A DNA stretch of 64,000 nt from Chitinophaga sedimenti (GTDB lineage Bacteria; Bacteroidota; Bacteroidia; Chitinophagales; Chitinophagaceae): positions 1,054,001 through 1,118,000 of the forward strand of contig NZ_JAKUKA010000001.1 of NCBI RefSeq assembly GCF_023156195.1. The letters are read 5' to 3'. Below the pieces are notes generated by a model. The model was not told where the DNA came from. It searched no databases and saw only the letters and a program-made list of their open reading frames with translations. Both the position numbers and the translations under genes were made by a program. This document shows, in pieces, positions 38,904 through 47,971 of the stretch (the first letter of the stretch is position 1; each line of letters starts with the position of its first letter).

Positions 38904-39587
38904 TACTTCCCGTTTGAGGGAGGCTATTGCAAAATAAGGACCGCCAGGCGCAGGAAGCGCGCGGTAAAAAAGGACTTCGAAAAACAATTGATCAATCTGC
39001 ATAGAGAACGGCGGCGGCTCGAGCGACTACGCGATCTGCAACCGATGGTGCAGTTGCCCGAACCGCGGCAACATGGCTGGAAGCGGACGTTCGTATTGTG
39101 TTCGAGCATAGCCCGAAGTGAACATGCGCCATTCTGGGAAGCATTGCTGGCGAAGATTAACACCGTACAATACTGTGAAAACCGCGATTTTGCAGTGCAT
39201 AATGTAAAGCAGATGGCGCAATATGCCTCGCAGCGTTTGCGGACGTTCACGCATCCCCGGAATGAAGATGCAGCTTGTCTCACCACCGCCGAGCGCAGGC
39301 ATTTTGCATATGCAAATTGGGGCTTCGGTATGCGCTATGCTCTAAAGAAAACATGGCGATATGAACTGCGGATAATGCCCAACATTGTTACCCATGTACG
39401 GCGCCGTGACGAGGCGCTGGAGCGGCAATACGAACAACTGGAGCATTTTATTGATCATCATGCACTGCGTCACCTGGTGCTGAAGTTGCAGGATGGTTAT
39501 GCGAATGCGCAGTTGCCGGAGCGGCGGGAGCGTTATCCTTTTAAACAAAAACAACTACACAAAATAGTCGCGGAATCGCGACGATAA
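38892..39587 (+). CDS. Basic protein of unknown function, paralogue 1
   Basis: The 231-residue protein is very rich in Arg/Lys (RTARRRKRAVKKDFEK at the N-terminus). It shares with its two neighbours: an N-terminal aromatic/Gly block then RTARxRKR, PRQHGWKRTFVL, LAKINTVQYCENRDF, a LxTAERxxF block, RIMPNIVTHV and the C-terminal RYPFKQKQLHKI. The basic charge and lack of a signal peptide suggest RNA or ribosome binding. It is preceded by the duplicated leader. I recognise no known family. Confidence 0.7.
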   Translation: MRADYFPFEGGYCKIRTARRRKRAVKKDFEKQLINLHRERRRLERLRDLQPMVQLPEPRQHGWKRTFVLCSSIARSEHAPFWEALLAKINTVQYCENRDFAVHNVKQMAQYASQRLRTFTHPRNEDAACLTTAERRHFAYANWGFGMRYALKKTWRYELRIMPNIVTHVRRRDEALERQYEQLEHFIDHHALRHLVLKLQDGYANAQLPERRERYPFKQKQLHKIVAESRR

Positions 39588-39594
39588 TATCTAT

Positions 39595-39723
39595 CCGATG
39601 AGATACTTATTTCACATACCCGTTGTCTGATATTTTCAAATAACTGTAGTTGTTCCGGTGATTTTTCACCGGACGGATATCTATTTCCATTACCCAGATA
39701 ATTAAGATTGTATGCAAACAGAT
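39595..39723 (+). promoter_or_regulatory. Duplicated leader, copy 2, with hairpin
   Basis: Same order of motifs as copy 1: CCGATGAG, TTATTTCACATACC, hairpin TCCGGTGA / TCACCGGA (39654-39673), AGATAATTAAG. In the hairpin, copy 1 has T-G where copy 2 has T-A, a pair-preserving change. Confidence 0.6.
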
Positions 39724-40212
39724 CACCTGCTGTTTGGGGGAGGCTATTTCCCTGTAAGGACCGCAAGGCAACGGAAACGTACGGCAAAGAAGCATTTTGA
39801 AAAGAAAATAATCAAACTAAGAAAAGAGCCGATTAAAATAGCACGGCTGCGAAAGGAGTTGCCGATGGGGCGGTTGGCGAAGCCGCGGCAGGAGGGGTGG
39901 AAGCGGACGTGGATATTATATCCGGATACAAAAGGGACCTGGTGGGGATATGGTTATGAACAAGTACTTAAGAATTTCAACACGGAGGAGTACAGCGATA
40001 ACAAAGAGTTTGACGCAGGTTATCCCCGAAAATCCGGTAAAGGCCTGACCCAACAGCTTGCGGCCATCGAACATTATAAACGACAACACTTTGTAACACC
40101 ATTCATAAACAAGAAAAAGAATCGCCCGCAACAACGGCGCAACCGCTATCCTTTTAAACACAAACAATTACAACAAATTATAGCCGACGCACGTCACGAA
40201 TTTGGATGCTAA
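39712..40212 (+). CDS. Basic protein of unknown function, paralogue 2 (shortened)
   Basis: The 166-residue protein keeps the N-terminal RTARQRKRTAKK, the PRQEGWKRTWIL and NFNTEEYSDNKEF blocks and the C-terminal RYPFKHKQLQQII. It lacks most of the middle region (the TAERxxF and MPNIVTHV stretch) that paralogues 1 and 3 carry. It may be an internally deleted, decaying copy or a natural short form. Its leader is a near-copy of the one in front of paralogue 1. Confidence 0.65.
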   Translation: MQTDHLLFGGGYFPVRTARQRKRTAKKHFEKKIIKLRKEPIKIARLRKELPMGRLAKPRQEGWKRTWILYPDTKGTWWGYGYEQVLKNFNTEEYSDNKEFDAGYPRKSGKGLTQQLAAIEHYKRQHFVTPFINKKKNRPQQRRNRYPFKHKQLQQIIADARHEFGC

Positions 40213-40429
40213 GAAAATTCAATCTACTTTTGTGTCGCTAAAATTTGATTGTGTAACCCTTAAATACACAATACCCATGATGCAACATACCCACATATCA
40301 CAACATTATTAGCGCTGCAAAGCAGGCTATTACTTCTCTTTTCCAAAAGAAAAATGAATTCGTTTGCCGTAATGGCAATGGTCTGTCTTTGTGCAGCGTA
40401 ATTTTTAATTACCTGAACAGGACTTTATT

Positions 40430-41197
40430 ATGCAAACAGATACAACGCTGTTTGAGGACGACTATTGCCTTACCCGTAGCGCCAGGAGGCGCGAAAGAGC
40501 CCGCCGATGGCACGCAGACAAGGAACTGCTGCGCATGGGAAGAGAGCTCGACGCGCTGTATTCGGAGCGTCGTTATCTGCCGCTGGTGCCGCTGGATGTA
40601 CCTAAACAACATGGCTACAATCGCACTTTTGTAGTGCGGGAAGATATCCTGCGTAGTTACGATGGCTTGTTTTACAGCACACTGCTCACGAAGATCAACA
40701 CGGTACAATGGTGTCGGCAGCCCCATCACTTTTATACGTATAGTGGAAAAAAGTGGAGGAAACGCAAGCGACTGCATCATCATCCACAGGCGTTGCGCAG
40801 TTTTACGGAGCGGGAGTTTAATAGCCCCGATTGTCCGCTTACTTCCGCAGAAAAGGCCCTGTTCCGACCCATTCCACGGCGTTGGCGCGGAAACGTATGG
40901 CAGGGCGAATCGATCGTATACATCCTCAAAGATGATCAGGCTTTTGAATTGAAGATCGTACCGAATATCATCACGCACGTAAAAGCGCATGATAGTGTGC
41001 TGGCAGCGCGCATTAAGGAGCTGGGCGATAAGATCGGAATAGCCGGTCCCGCGCGCGGACGCTATTGCCGGCTTCTTGGCGGTGGCTATCACTGGTGGAG
41101 CCGGGAGGAAATTTACCCCGATCGTTACCCCTTTCATAAAAAAACAATGCCGCAAAAGCTTGCATTAGCAGCGGCCGAACAAATCGAACAACCATGA
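40430..41197 (+). CDS. Basic protein of unknown function, paralogue 3, coupled to prfH
   Basis: The 255-residue protein shows the same blocks: SARRRERARR, PKQHGYNRTFVV, LTKINTVQWC, LTSAEKALF, LKIVPNIITHV and RYPFHKKTMPQKL. The stop TGA overlaps the ATG of prfH (ATGA at 41194-41197), so the two are translationally coupled. This is the strongest hint of function: it may work with PrfH on damaged or stalled ribosomes. The upstream region does not carry the duplicated leader, though a small TGCC / GGCA hairpin lies near 40368. Confidence 0.75.
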   Translation: MQTDTTLFEDDYCLTRSARRRERARRWHADKELLRMGRELDALYSERRYLPLVPLDVPKQHGYNRTFVVREDILRSYDGLFYSTLLTKINTVQWCRQPHHFYTYSGKKWRKRKRLHHHPQALRSFTEREFNSPDCPLTSAEKALFRPIPRRWRGNVWQGESIVYILKDDQAFELKIVPNIITHVKAHDSVLAARIKELGDKIGIAGPARGRYCRLLGGGYHWWSREEIYPDRYPFHKKTMPQKLALAAAEQIEQP

Positions 41198-41811
41198 ACA
41201 AGTTAATCATACAAATCAGCTCCGGCCGCGGCCCCGTTGAATGCAGCAGGGTAGTAGCCAAAGTACAGGAGCTGATCATCAAATCCGCCCGCAAAGCGGA
41301 TATCAGCATCGCCGTGCTCGACAGCACACCCGGCGATCATAAAGGAACATTGTTATCCGCTACATTAATGGCGGAAGGCGATGAATTAAAAGCATTCGTC
41401 AGCGAGTGGGAAGGCACCATCCAGTGGGTAGCGCAAAGTCCCTACCGCCCGATGCATAAGCGTAAAAACTGGTTTGTAGGGGTAGCTGCTTTTGATGTGC
41501 AGCAACTCATGAACTGGAATGAAAAAGACGTGGCATTCGAAACCTGCAGGGCCTCCGGGCCGGGCGGACAACACGTCAATAAGGTGGAAACTGCCGTGCG
41601 TGGTACGCACAAACCTTCCGGCATACAGGTGCTGGCGATGGACGGCCGTTCGCAATGGCAGAATAAGAAGTTGTGTCTTGATCGCCTGAAAGCCAAGGTG
41701 ACGGCCTGGCGCACTGGGCAGTTATTGGCGCAGCAACAGGACCAATGGCAGGAGCATAACGAGCTCGAACGCGGCAACGCGGTGAAAACGATTAAAGCGT
41801 CATTGTTGTGA
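41194..41811 (+). CDS. prfH: Peptide chain release factor homologue PrfH
   Basis: The 205-residue protein carries the release-factor GGQ motif (SGPGGQHVNKVETAVRGTH) and the PrfH hallmarks GTIQWVAQSPYRPMHKRKNWFVG and ERGNAVKT near the C-terminus. It lacks domains 2 and 4 codon-recognition parts of RF1/RF2. PrfH releases peptides from ribosomes with a damaged decoding site and normally sits with the RNA ligase RtcB. Here no rtcB is present; instead a basic paralogue overlaps its start by 4 bases. Its 3' end overlaps the convergent AraC gene by 12 bases. Confidence 0.95.
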   Translation: MNKLIIQISSGRGPVECSRVVAKVQELIIKSARKADISIAVLDSTPGDHKGTLLSATLMAEGDELKAFVSEWEGTIQWVAQSPYRPMHKRKNWFVGVAAFDVQQLMNWNEKDVAFETCRASGPGGQHVNKVETAVRGTHKPSGIQVLAMDGRSQWQNKKLCLDRLKAKVTAWRTGQLLAQQQDQWQEHNELERGNAVKTIKASLL

Positions 41812-42674
41812 GGTCTGTTTTCGATATTCCATGGGCGTAATGCCCATTTTTTACGGAAGATTTTAGAGAAGTAAAAGGCGGATTCAAAGCCGGCTTCCAC
41901 CGCGATCGCCTTTACCGGCAAGTCGCCCGCGGCGAGTAATGACCGGGCTTTTTCCATTCGCAGGTCGAGCAGGTACTGATGCGGTGGCATGCCGGTTTGT
42001 TGTTTAAATACTTTCCGGAAACTCGAATAGCTCACCTGCAATTCGGCGCTTAATGCTTCAAAAGAAATATCTTCCGCCAGGTGGGTGCGGATATATAAGC
42101 GCGCTTTGGCCACCAGGCCATCGTCTGCGGGCGATTCGCCCTGGCGGCCGAGCGCGTGTATCCAGCCGAAAAGATGTAATACGGCGCCTGCGATCAAGGG
42201 TTGATAGCCGGGCTTTTCTTCCCGGCTTTGTTCAATGATCTGCTGGAAGATCTGCGTGAGTTCTTCGCGGTAACCGATGTGCAGCAAAGGTTGTTTCGGC
42301 GAGAAGAATTGCCGGCGCAGGAGATTGTCGAGCACAGGGCCTTTGCAGCCGGTCCACCACTCGTCCCAGCCGGTATCGGTATCGGGGCGGTAACGGTGCC
42401 ATTCAAACGGGAAAAGAAGGAATACGGTTCCGGCGCTCACTGCTGTAGGCGGACAACTGGCCGATTCGAAAATGCCTTTTCCTTTCGAGATATAGATCAA
42501 TTGAAACTCCTGCAGCACGCGGCCGTTCTCCCATTTAAAGGAATAGGGCGGAGGATGGCCGCCTGTAGGGTAAGTCTTCTGCGGCTCCACGTGGTTGCAG
42601 CCCGCATTCAGCACGTACAGTCCCCACTTTTTATCTTCGGCGCTAACCGGCAGGTATTTATAATAATTGGTCAT
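41800..42674 (-). CDS. AraC-family transcriptional regulator (C-terminal frameshift)
   Basis: The start at 42674 (MTNYYKYLPVSAEDKKWGLYVLNAG) fits a family of Chitinophagaceae AraC proteins with a cupin sensor half (LFPFEWHRYRPD). The DNA-binding half has SFEALSAELQVSYSSFRKVFKQQTG and VKAIAVEAGFESAFYFSKIFRKK. A missing A in the following A-run makes the frame miss its stop; repaired, it reads MGITPMEYRKQTSQQ and stops at 41800-41802. The divergent neighbour is a sugar isomerase gene, the probable target. Confidence 0.85.
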
Positions 42675-42757
42675 GTTTGTCAAAAAGTAAATCGAATATA
42701 TCAAATTGGCCATTGCTTTGAAAGCCCGAACAGCCGATCTTCCATAAAATTCCCGAT

Positions 42758-44184
42758 ATGAGTACGATGAGCATAGGCCTTTTCGGCATAGGACTGGATA
42801 CTTACTGGCCGCAATTCCCCGGTCTAAAAGCACGCCTGGAAGGCTACCTGAACATGGTTGCGCAGCGATTGCAGGAACTGCATCCGAATGTCATTAACGG
42901 CGGATTGGTAGATAATGCCGACGCCGCGTTCCGCACCGGCAAACTATTCCGCATGGAGGATGTCGATATTATCTTTCTATATATGTGACGACATATGCCT
43001 TGTCGTCTACGGTGTTACCTGTTGTGCAACGCGTAAAGGTCCCGGTGATTATATTAAACCTGTCGCCTGCGGCAGCCATTGATTACACCGCATTTAACGC
43101 CTTATCCGACCGCACGCAGATGACCGGCGAGTGGCTCGCACATTGCGCTGCCTGTCCCGTTCCGGAGATTGCGAACGTGTTTAAACGCGCAGGTATCCGC
43201 TTTCACCAGGTAACCGGTATGCTGTACAACGACGAAGCCTGCTGGCAGGAAATTGCCGGCTGGGTGGAAGCCGCCCGTGTGGCGCACATCATGGCCTATA
43301 ACCGCCTCGGTTGCATGGGGCATTACTATAGTGGCATGCTTGACATCTACACTGATCTCACACAGCAATACGCGACCTTCGGCGGACACATCGAACTAAT
43401 AGAAGTAGAGGAACTGGCAGCCTTACGCAAAACCGTAACGGACGGGGAAGTACAGCAACGCATTGCGCGCTTTCATGATGCATTTGAGGTGCAGGCGGAT
43501 TGTTTGCCCGATGAACTGGAAAAAGCGGCGATTACGTCCGTGGCGTTGGATAAACTGGTGGCGCACTACCAGCTGGGTTCCATGGCGTATTATTACAAAG
43601 GCACGGGGAATGCCGATAATGAAACGGCCATTGCATCCATCATCCTCGGCAACTCGCTGCTCACGGCCCGTGGCATCCCCGTGGCAGGCGAATATGAGAT
43701 CAAGAACGCACAGGCCATGAAGATCATGGACAGCTTTGGCGCCGGAGGTTCTTTTACCGAATATTATGCGATGGATTTCACCGATGATGTAGTGTTGATG
43801 GGGCATGACGGCCCCGGTCATATCGCGATCGCAGAAGGTAAAACGCGCGTGCGGCCGCTGGAAGTTTATCATGGTAAGGTAGGAAAAGGGTTATCGGTGG
43901 AAATGATGGTGAAACACGGACCGGTCACGCTTCTGTCGGTTGTGGAGGCGCCCGGCGGGGGATTGTTATTACTCGTAGCCGAAGCCGAATCCGTACCCGG
44001 CCCGATTTTACAGATCGGTAATACCAACAGCCGCTATCGTTTCGCGATCGGCGCGCGGCGTTTTGTAAACGACTGGAACAGCCATGGTCCCGCGCATCAC
44101 TGTGCTGTTGGTGTGGGGCATATTGCTGATAAAATATCTAAATTAGGCGCGTTACTGAATATGGAAGTACGCCGGGTTTGTTAA
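42758..44184 (+). CDS. L-arabinose/L-fucose isomerase family protein (one frameshift)
   Basis: The first 76 residues (SIGLFGIGLDTYWPQFPGLK) and the 399-residue second frame are joined by removing a TA dinucleotide in CTATATATG near 42980. Typical segments are RLGCMGHYYSGMLDIYTD, GSMAYYYKGTGN, DSFGAGGSFTEYYAMDF, VLMGHDGPGHIAIAEGK and the C-terminal HGPAHHCAVGVGHIA. Metal-binding Glu/His residues are plausible (GHDGPGH, HGPAHHC). It would interconvert an aldose and a ketose. About 475 residues. The AraC regulator is divergent to it. Confidence 0.88.
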
Positions 44185-44194
44185 CGTTGATGCT

Positions 44195-45071
44195 TTAAAC
44201 GCCCGCCGCTCTGGTAATTTCATCCAACACCAGGTGGTAATAGGCCAGGGGAGAGGCATAAGGCAGCACAACAACGGTTACGCCCGTCGCCTGCAACATT
44301 TCAAGTTTAAACTTGCTGCTCTCCGCGAATTTATCCGGCACGTAGTAAAATAGCTCATTATTAACCGCTGCTTCTTTATAAAATTTCAGCCGCGCGCGGA
44401 AAGTGAGCAGCCACCAAAGATCGGTTTCGGAGAAGTCGAGCGACAGGCCAAATATGTGCACATTGGTCGTGAAGAATAAATCGAGCCACGACTGGTAATT
44501 GATCTGCTTTTCGCGCAGCCGGTATTCGAGCGAATCTTTTAGAATTTTATCAGTTTGATACAGGGTGCCGGTCACCACGTAATTCCGCATCTGCTGCAGT
44601 TGTCCGCCGTAGTGTTCGTAACCCAGGTTGATGGAGCGCGGGGAGCGGCATTCACCGTGTACATGCCAATAGGTGGTGTCTTCGTGCCTGGCGCAGCGAA
44701 ATACGCTGTAAAGCTGCTCTTTTACGAGGCTGCTATTGCTTTTAGGCGGCTTTCCTTCGAGAGAATACTCGTAGTTAGTCGTCATGATATGCGGAATACG
44801 CAGTGCGCGGATGCGCGCATGAATTTCGTTAGGCTGAATCCGGCTCACTTCTTCCGCGATATACTTTTTCAGCTCCACTTCCTTCATCCTGTTCTTTTGG
44901 AGTGAGGTGAGAAATATTTCTTCATACAGCAGCGGGAACGGCTTTTCTTTATGGGGGCGATTTGCTGCTCCACCCCGCAACGCGCGATGATTTTGGTCAG
45001 CAGATCGCTCCAGCTGAGTTGCTGGGTGGCGTTGTTGATGTCGTTGCCTACAAGCAGGGAAATGGGGGCAT
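44195..45071 (-). CDS. SIR2-like domain protein (frameshifted N-terminus)
   Basis: The 262-residue frame starts too late; upstream, a frame begins near 45071 and reads ISLLVGNDINNATQQ, a typical SIR2_2 NAD-binding start. The core TTNYEYSLEG and the catalytic-type His in TYWHVHGEC are present, and a later block HIFGLSLDFSETDLWWLL is also SIR2_2-like. An N-terminal shift near 44965 is needed. About 290 residues, no extra domain. Such stand-alone SIR2 proteins hydrolyse NAD or act in phage defence in some systems. Here no defence partner is visible, so a role is not assigned. Confidence 0.75.
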
Positions 45072-45099
45072 CAGCAGGTGCTTTCTTTTAAAAGTACGC

Positions 45100-45306
45100 T
45101 TATTTGTAACAATACCCGCAGGGCTTTTTATGTCCCGAAGCAATGGCTTCTTTAACAGTTACGGTATCTATACGGTGCGTACATTTTTTCAGTCCCTGGC
45201 AAACCTTTTTATGATAGGCATAACTGGTACCGGATTTACAAACATACACTTTATCCTCCGCCGGTCGCGCGAAAAACGCGCATGCAACGAGTAATAACAG
45301 TTTCAT
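45100..45306 (-). CDS. Small Cys-rich exported protein
   Basis: The start MKLLLLVACAFFARPA is a signal peptide; the longer frame with Met at 45324 adds six residues. The mature part contains KVYVCKSGTSYAYHKKVC and LKKCTHRI, then PCGYCYK, so five or six Cys with a Cys-x-x-Cys-like end. The pattern is a conserved small Bacteroidetes exported protein of unknown function. About 68 residues. It is upstream of the SIR2 gene on the same strand with a 28-base gap. Confidence 0.65.
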   Translation of the reverse strand: MKLLLLVACAFFARPAEDKVYVCKSGTSYAYHKKVCQGLKKCTHRIDTVTVKEAIASGHKKPCGYCYK

Positions 45307-45426
45307 GTGCCCAAAATAGTACATTGTTTGCGGCCACCACTAGCATTTTGGTGGTAATTAGTAGCACTATCTTAATATGTTTTTTAAAAGATAATGATTA
45401 CTTTTTCCGCTCAATTTGAGTTGAAT

Positions 45427-47841
45427 ATGGATTCCAGAAGGGACTTTCTGAAAAAGGCGGCCCTGCTTTCGGGCAGTGGCGTGTTTGCCGGACTACCAGC
45501 CTCCGTACAACGGGCGCTGGCCATCGATCCTGCCCCGGGCAGCACTTTTGAGGATGCGGAGCATGTAGTGATCCTTATGCAGGAGAACCGTTCGTTCGAC
45601 CACTGCTACGGCAGTTTGCGCGGCGTACGGGGCTTCAACGATCCACGTGCCATTACACTGCCTTCGGGCCACCCCGTGTGGCTGCAGGCCAATAAAAAGG
45701 GCGAAACATATGCACCTTTCCGGTTAAATATCAAAGACACAAAATCTACCCGGATGAGCTCTTTGCCGCACTCCTGGGAAAACCAGGTAGATGCGCGCAA
45801 TGATGGCAAATACGATGGATGGCTGGTGGCGAAACGCTCCGGCAACAAAGACTATCGTGAAATGCCACTCACCCTGGGGTATTATACCCGCGAAGACCTG
45901 CCATTCTACTACGGACTGGCCGATGCTTTCACCATCTGCGACCAGCACTTCTGTTCCTCGCTGACCGGCACCACGCCTAACCGTTTGTACTTGTGGAGCG
46001 GCACTATTCGTCCCCCGCAAGATGACGACTCGCACGCGGCCGTACGTAATTCGGATATAGAGTATGATTCGTGGGCCACCTGGAAGTCGTTTCCCGAGCG
46101 ACTCGAGGAGCATGGAGTGTCGTGGCGCATTTATCAGAATGAAGTAAGTATCTCCACCGGTTTTTCGGGAGAAGAAGATGCCTGGCTCGCCAACTTTACC
46201 GACAATCCCATTGAGTGGTTCCCCGAGTTTAATATCGGGTATGCGCGCAGTCATATGGCCTACCTTGAGCGCCGCGCCGCCGAACTGCGAAAGGAAATTG
46301 CCGCACTGCCGGAAACAGACAAGAAATATGCGGAGAAAAAAGCCGCACTCGAAAAGATAGAAAAGCGCCGCGAACAATTCAACCCGGCTAATTTCGACAA
46401 GTTATCAGCCTATCACAAAGCATTGCACGAAAAGGCTTTTTCTACCAATGTAAACGACCCGCATTACCGGGAACTGTCTTCGCTCACCTACGAGGATAAC
46501 GGGAAGGAGCAAACGATGAAAGTGCCAAAGGGTGATGTGTTACACCAGTTCAGGGAAGATGTGAAAACCGGCAAACTGCCTGCGGTGTCCTGGCTCGTAG
46601 CGCCTGAAAACTTTTGTGATCATCCGTCTGCCCCATGGTATGGCGCCTGGTATGTATCCGAAGTAATGGACATCCTCACGCACAACCCGGAAGTATGGAA
46701 GAAAACGATTTTCATTCTTACTTATGATGAAAACGATGGGTACTTCGACCACGTGCCGCCTTTCGTAGCGCCGAACCCGAACGACCCGGCCACCGGTGCG
46801 GTGTCTAAAAGCATCAATGCAAAAGGGGAGTGGGTAACGCGCGAACAGGAGCTGCGCCGCAAAGACCTCGACTCGCATGAGGCGCGGGAAAGTCCTATCG
46901 GACTTGGGTACCGCGTGCCTTTCGTGGTGGCATCTCCCTGGAGCCGTGGTGGGTATGTGAATTCACAAGTATTCGATCATACTTCGCCGTTACAGTTCCT
47001 TGAAAAGTTCCTTAGTAAGAAAACAGGCAAGGAGATTAAAGAAACGAATATCAGTAGCTGGCGCAGGGCGGTTTGTGGGGACCTGACGTCGATATTCAGA
47101 CCTTATAATGGCGAGAAAATAAACCTGCCGGAGTTCCTGGAGCGTAATGAAGTGCTGCAATCCATCCATGAAGCGCGATTAAAACCATTGCCCGATAGTT
47201 TTAAAGCACTAACACCGGAGGAAATTAAAAACTTCCGTCAAACACCGTATGCGCCGAAGCAAGAAGAAGGAACAAGGCCGTCTTGCGCATTGCCTTATGA
47301 GTTGTATGTGAATGGGAGTTTAACGAAAGATGCTAAAACCTTTACCATCAAGTTTAAGGTGGATGTAAAGCGGTTCAATACCAAATCTGCCGGCGCCGCA
47401 TTTTCGGTATACGCCAATGGAAAAGTCCGCAACTTCGCGGTGGCAGCCGGGGAAGAACTGGAAGCCGCATGGCCGCTGGAACACGGGAAGTATGCTATCG
47501 AGGTATACGGTCCGAATGGTTTTTACCGCGGCTTCAGGGGCACGGAAAAGGATGTTGTTTCGGTACATGTTACCGCACGTTCCGACGGGAAAAGTAAGTA
47601 TGATAATGTCGCCGTAGGTTTAATGTCATCTGCTAAGGGCGCAGTGGCACTTACGGATAATGCGTATGGTCAACATAGCCGTAGTATGGCCCTGAAACCA
47701 GGCAGTACTAACATGAGCGTGGACACGCAGCACTCAAAGGGCTGGTATGATTTCACGGTCAGCGAAGGAAATATGGCATACCGTTTCGCCGGCCGCCTCG
47801 AAAATGGCAAAGAGAGCATCAGCGACCCTGCTATGGCGTAA
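45427..47841 (+). CDS. Phosphocholine-specific phospholipase C (TAT exported)
   Basis: The start at 45427 places a twin-arginine motif (SRRDFLKKA) and a hydrophobic core in front; the earlier Met at 45394 adds 11 residues. The catalytic domain has VVILMQENRSFDHCYGS, DPRAITLPSGHP, TYDENDGYFDHVPPF and the RVPFVVASPWSRGGYVN block of the alkaline-phosphatase superfamily PLC. Two C-terminal DUF756-like beta domains follow (LPYELYVNGSL, VAVGLMSSAKG). About 804 residues, as in the family. It hydrolyses phosphatidylcholine or sphingomyelin outside the inner membrane. The frame is intact. Confidence 0.93.
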   Translation: MDSRRDFLKKAALLSGSGVFAGLPASVQRALAIDPAPGSTFEDAEHVVILMQENRSFDHCYGSLRGVRGFNDPRAITLPSGHPVWLQANKKGETYAPFRLNIKDTKSTRMSSLPHSWENQVDARNDGKYDGWLVAKRSGNKDYREMPLTLGYYTREDLPFYYGLADAFTICDQHFCSSLTGTTPNRLYLWSGTIRPPQDDDSHAAVRNSDIEYDSWATWKSFPERLEEHGVSWRIYQNEVSISTGFSGEEDAWLANFTDNPIEWFPEFNIGYARSHMAYLERRAAELRKEIAALPETDKKYAEKKAALEKIEKRREQFNPANFDKLSAYHKALHEKAFSTNVNDPHYRELSSLTYEDNGKEQTMKVPKGDVLHQFREDVKTGKLPAVSWLVAPENFCDHPSAPWYGAWYVSEVMDILTHNPEVWKKTIFILTYDENDGYFDHVPPFVAPNPNDPATGAVSKSINAKGEWVTREQELRRKDLDSHEARESPIGLGYRVPFVVASPWSRGGYVNSQVFDHTSPLQFLEKFLSKKTGKEIKETNISSWRRAVCGDLTSIFRPYNGEKINLPEFLERNEVLQSIHEARLKPLPDSFKALTPEEIKNFRQTPYAPKQEEGTRPSCALPYELYVNGSLTKDAKTFTIKFKVDVKRFNTKSAGAAFSVYANGKVRNFAVAAGEELEAAWPLEHGKYAIEVYGPNGFYRGFRGTEKDVVSVHVTARSDGKSKYDNVAVGLMSSAKGAVALTDNAYGQHSRSMALKPGSTNMSVDTQHSKGWYDFTVSEGNMAYRFAGRLENGKESISDPAMA

Positions 47842-47848
47842 AGAAAAG

Positions 47849-47882
47849 GGGCTGACCAAAAAGTAATGGTCAGCCCTAATTT
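47849..47882. terminator. Terminator of the phospholipase gene
   Basis: GGGCTGACCA / TGGTCAGCCC is a perfect 10-bp stem, 7 bases after the stop, then an A/T-rich tail. Confidence 0.85.
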
Positions 47883-47971
47883 ATTCGGGTACCTGTTATC
47901 GTTTATACGATTCTCAAAGCCTCCATTTTACTTTTGGATCAGCCCTTTCTATTTTTTGATTCCCTGTAAAC

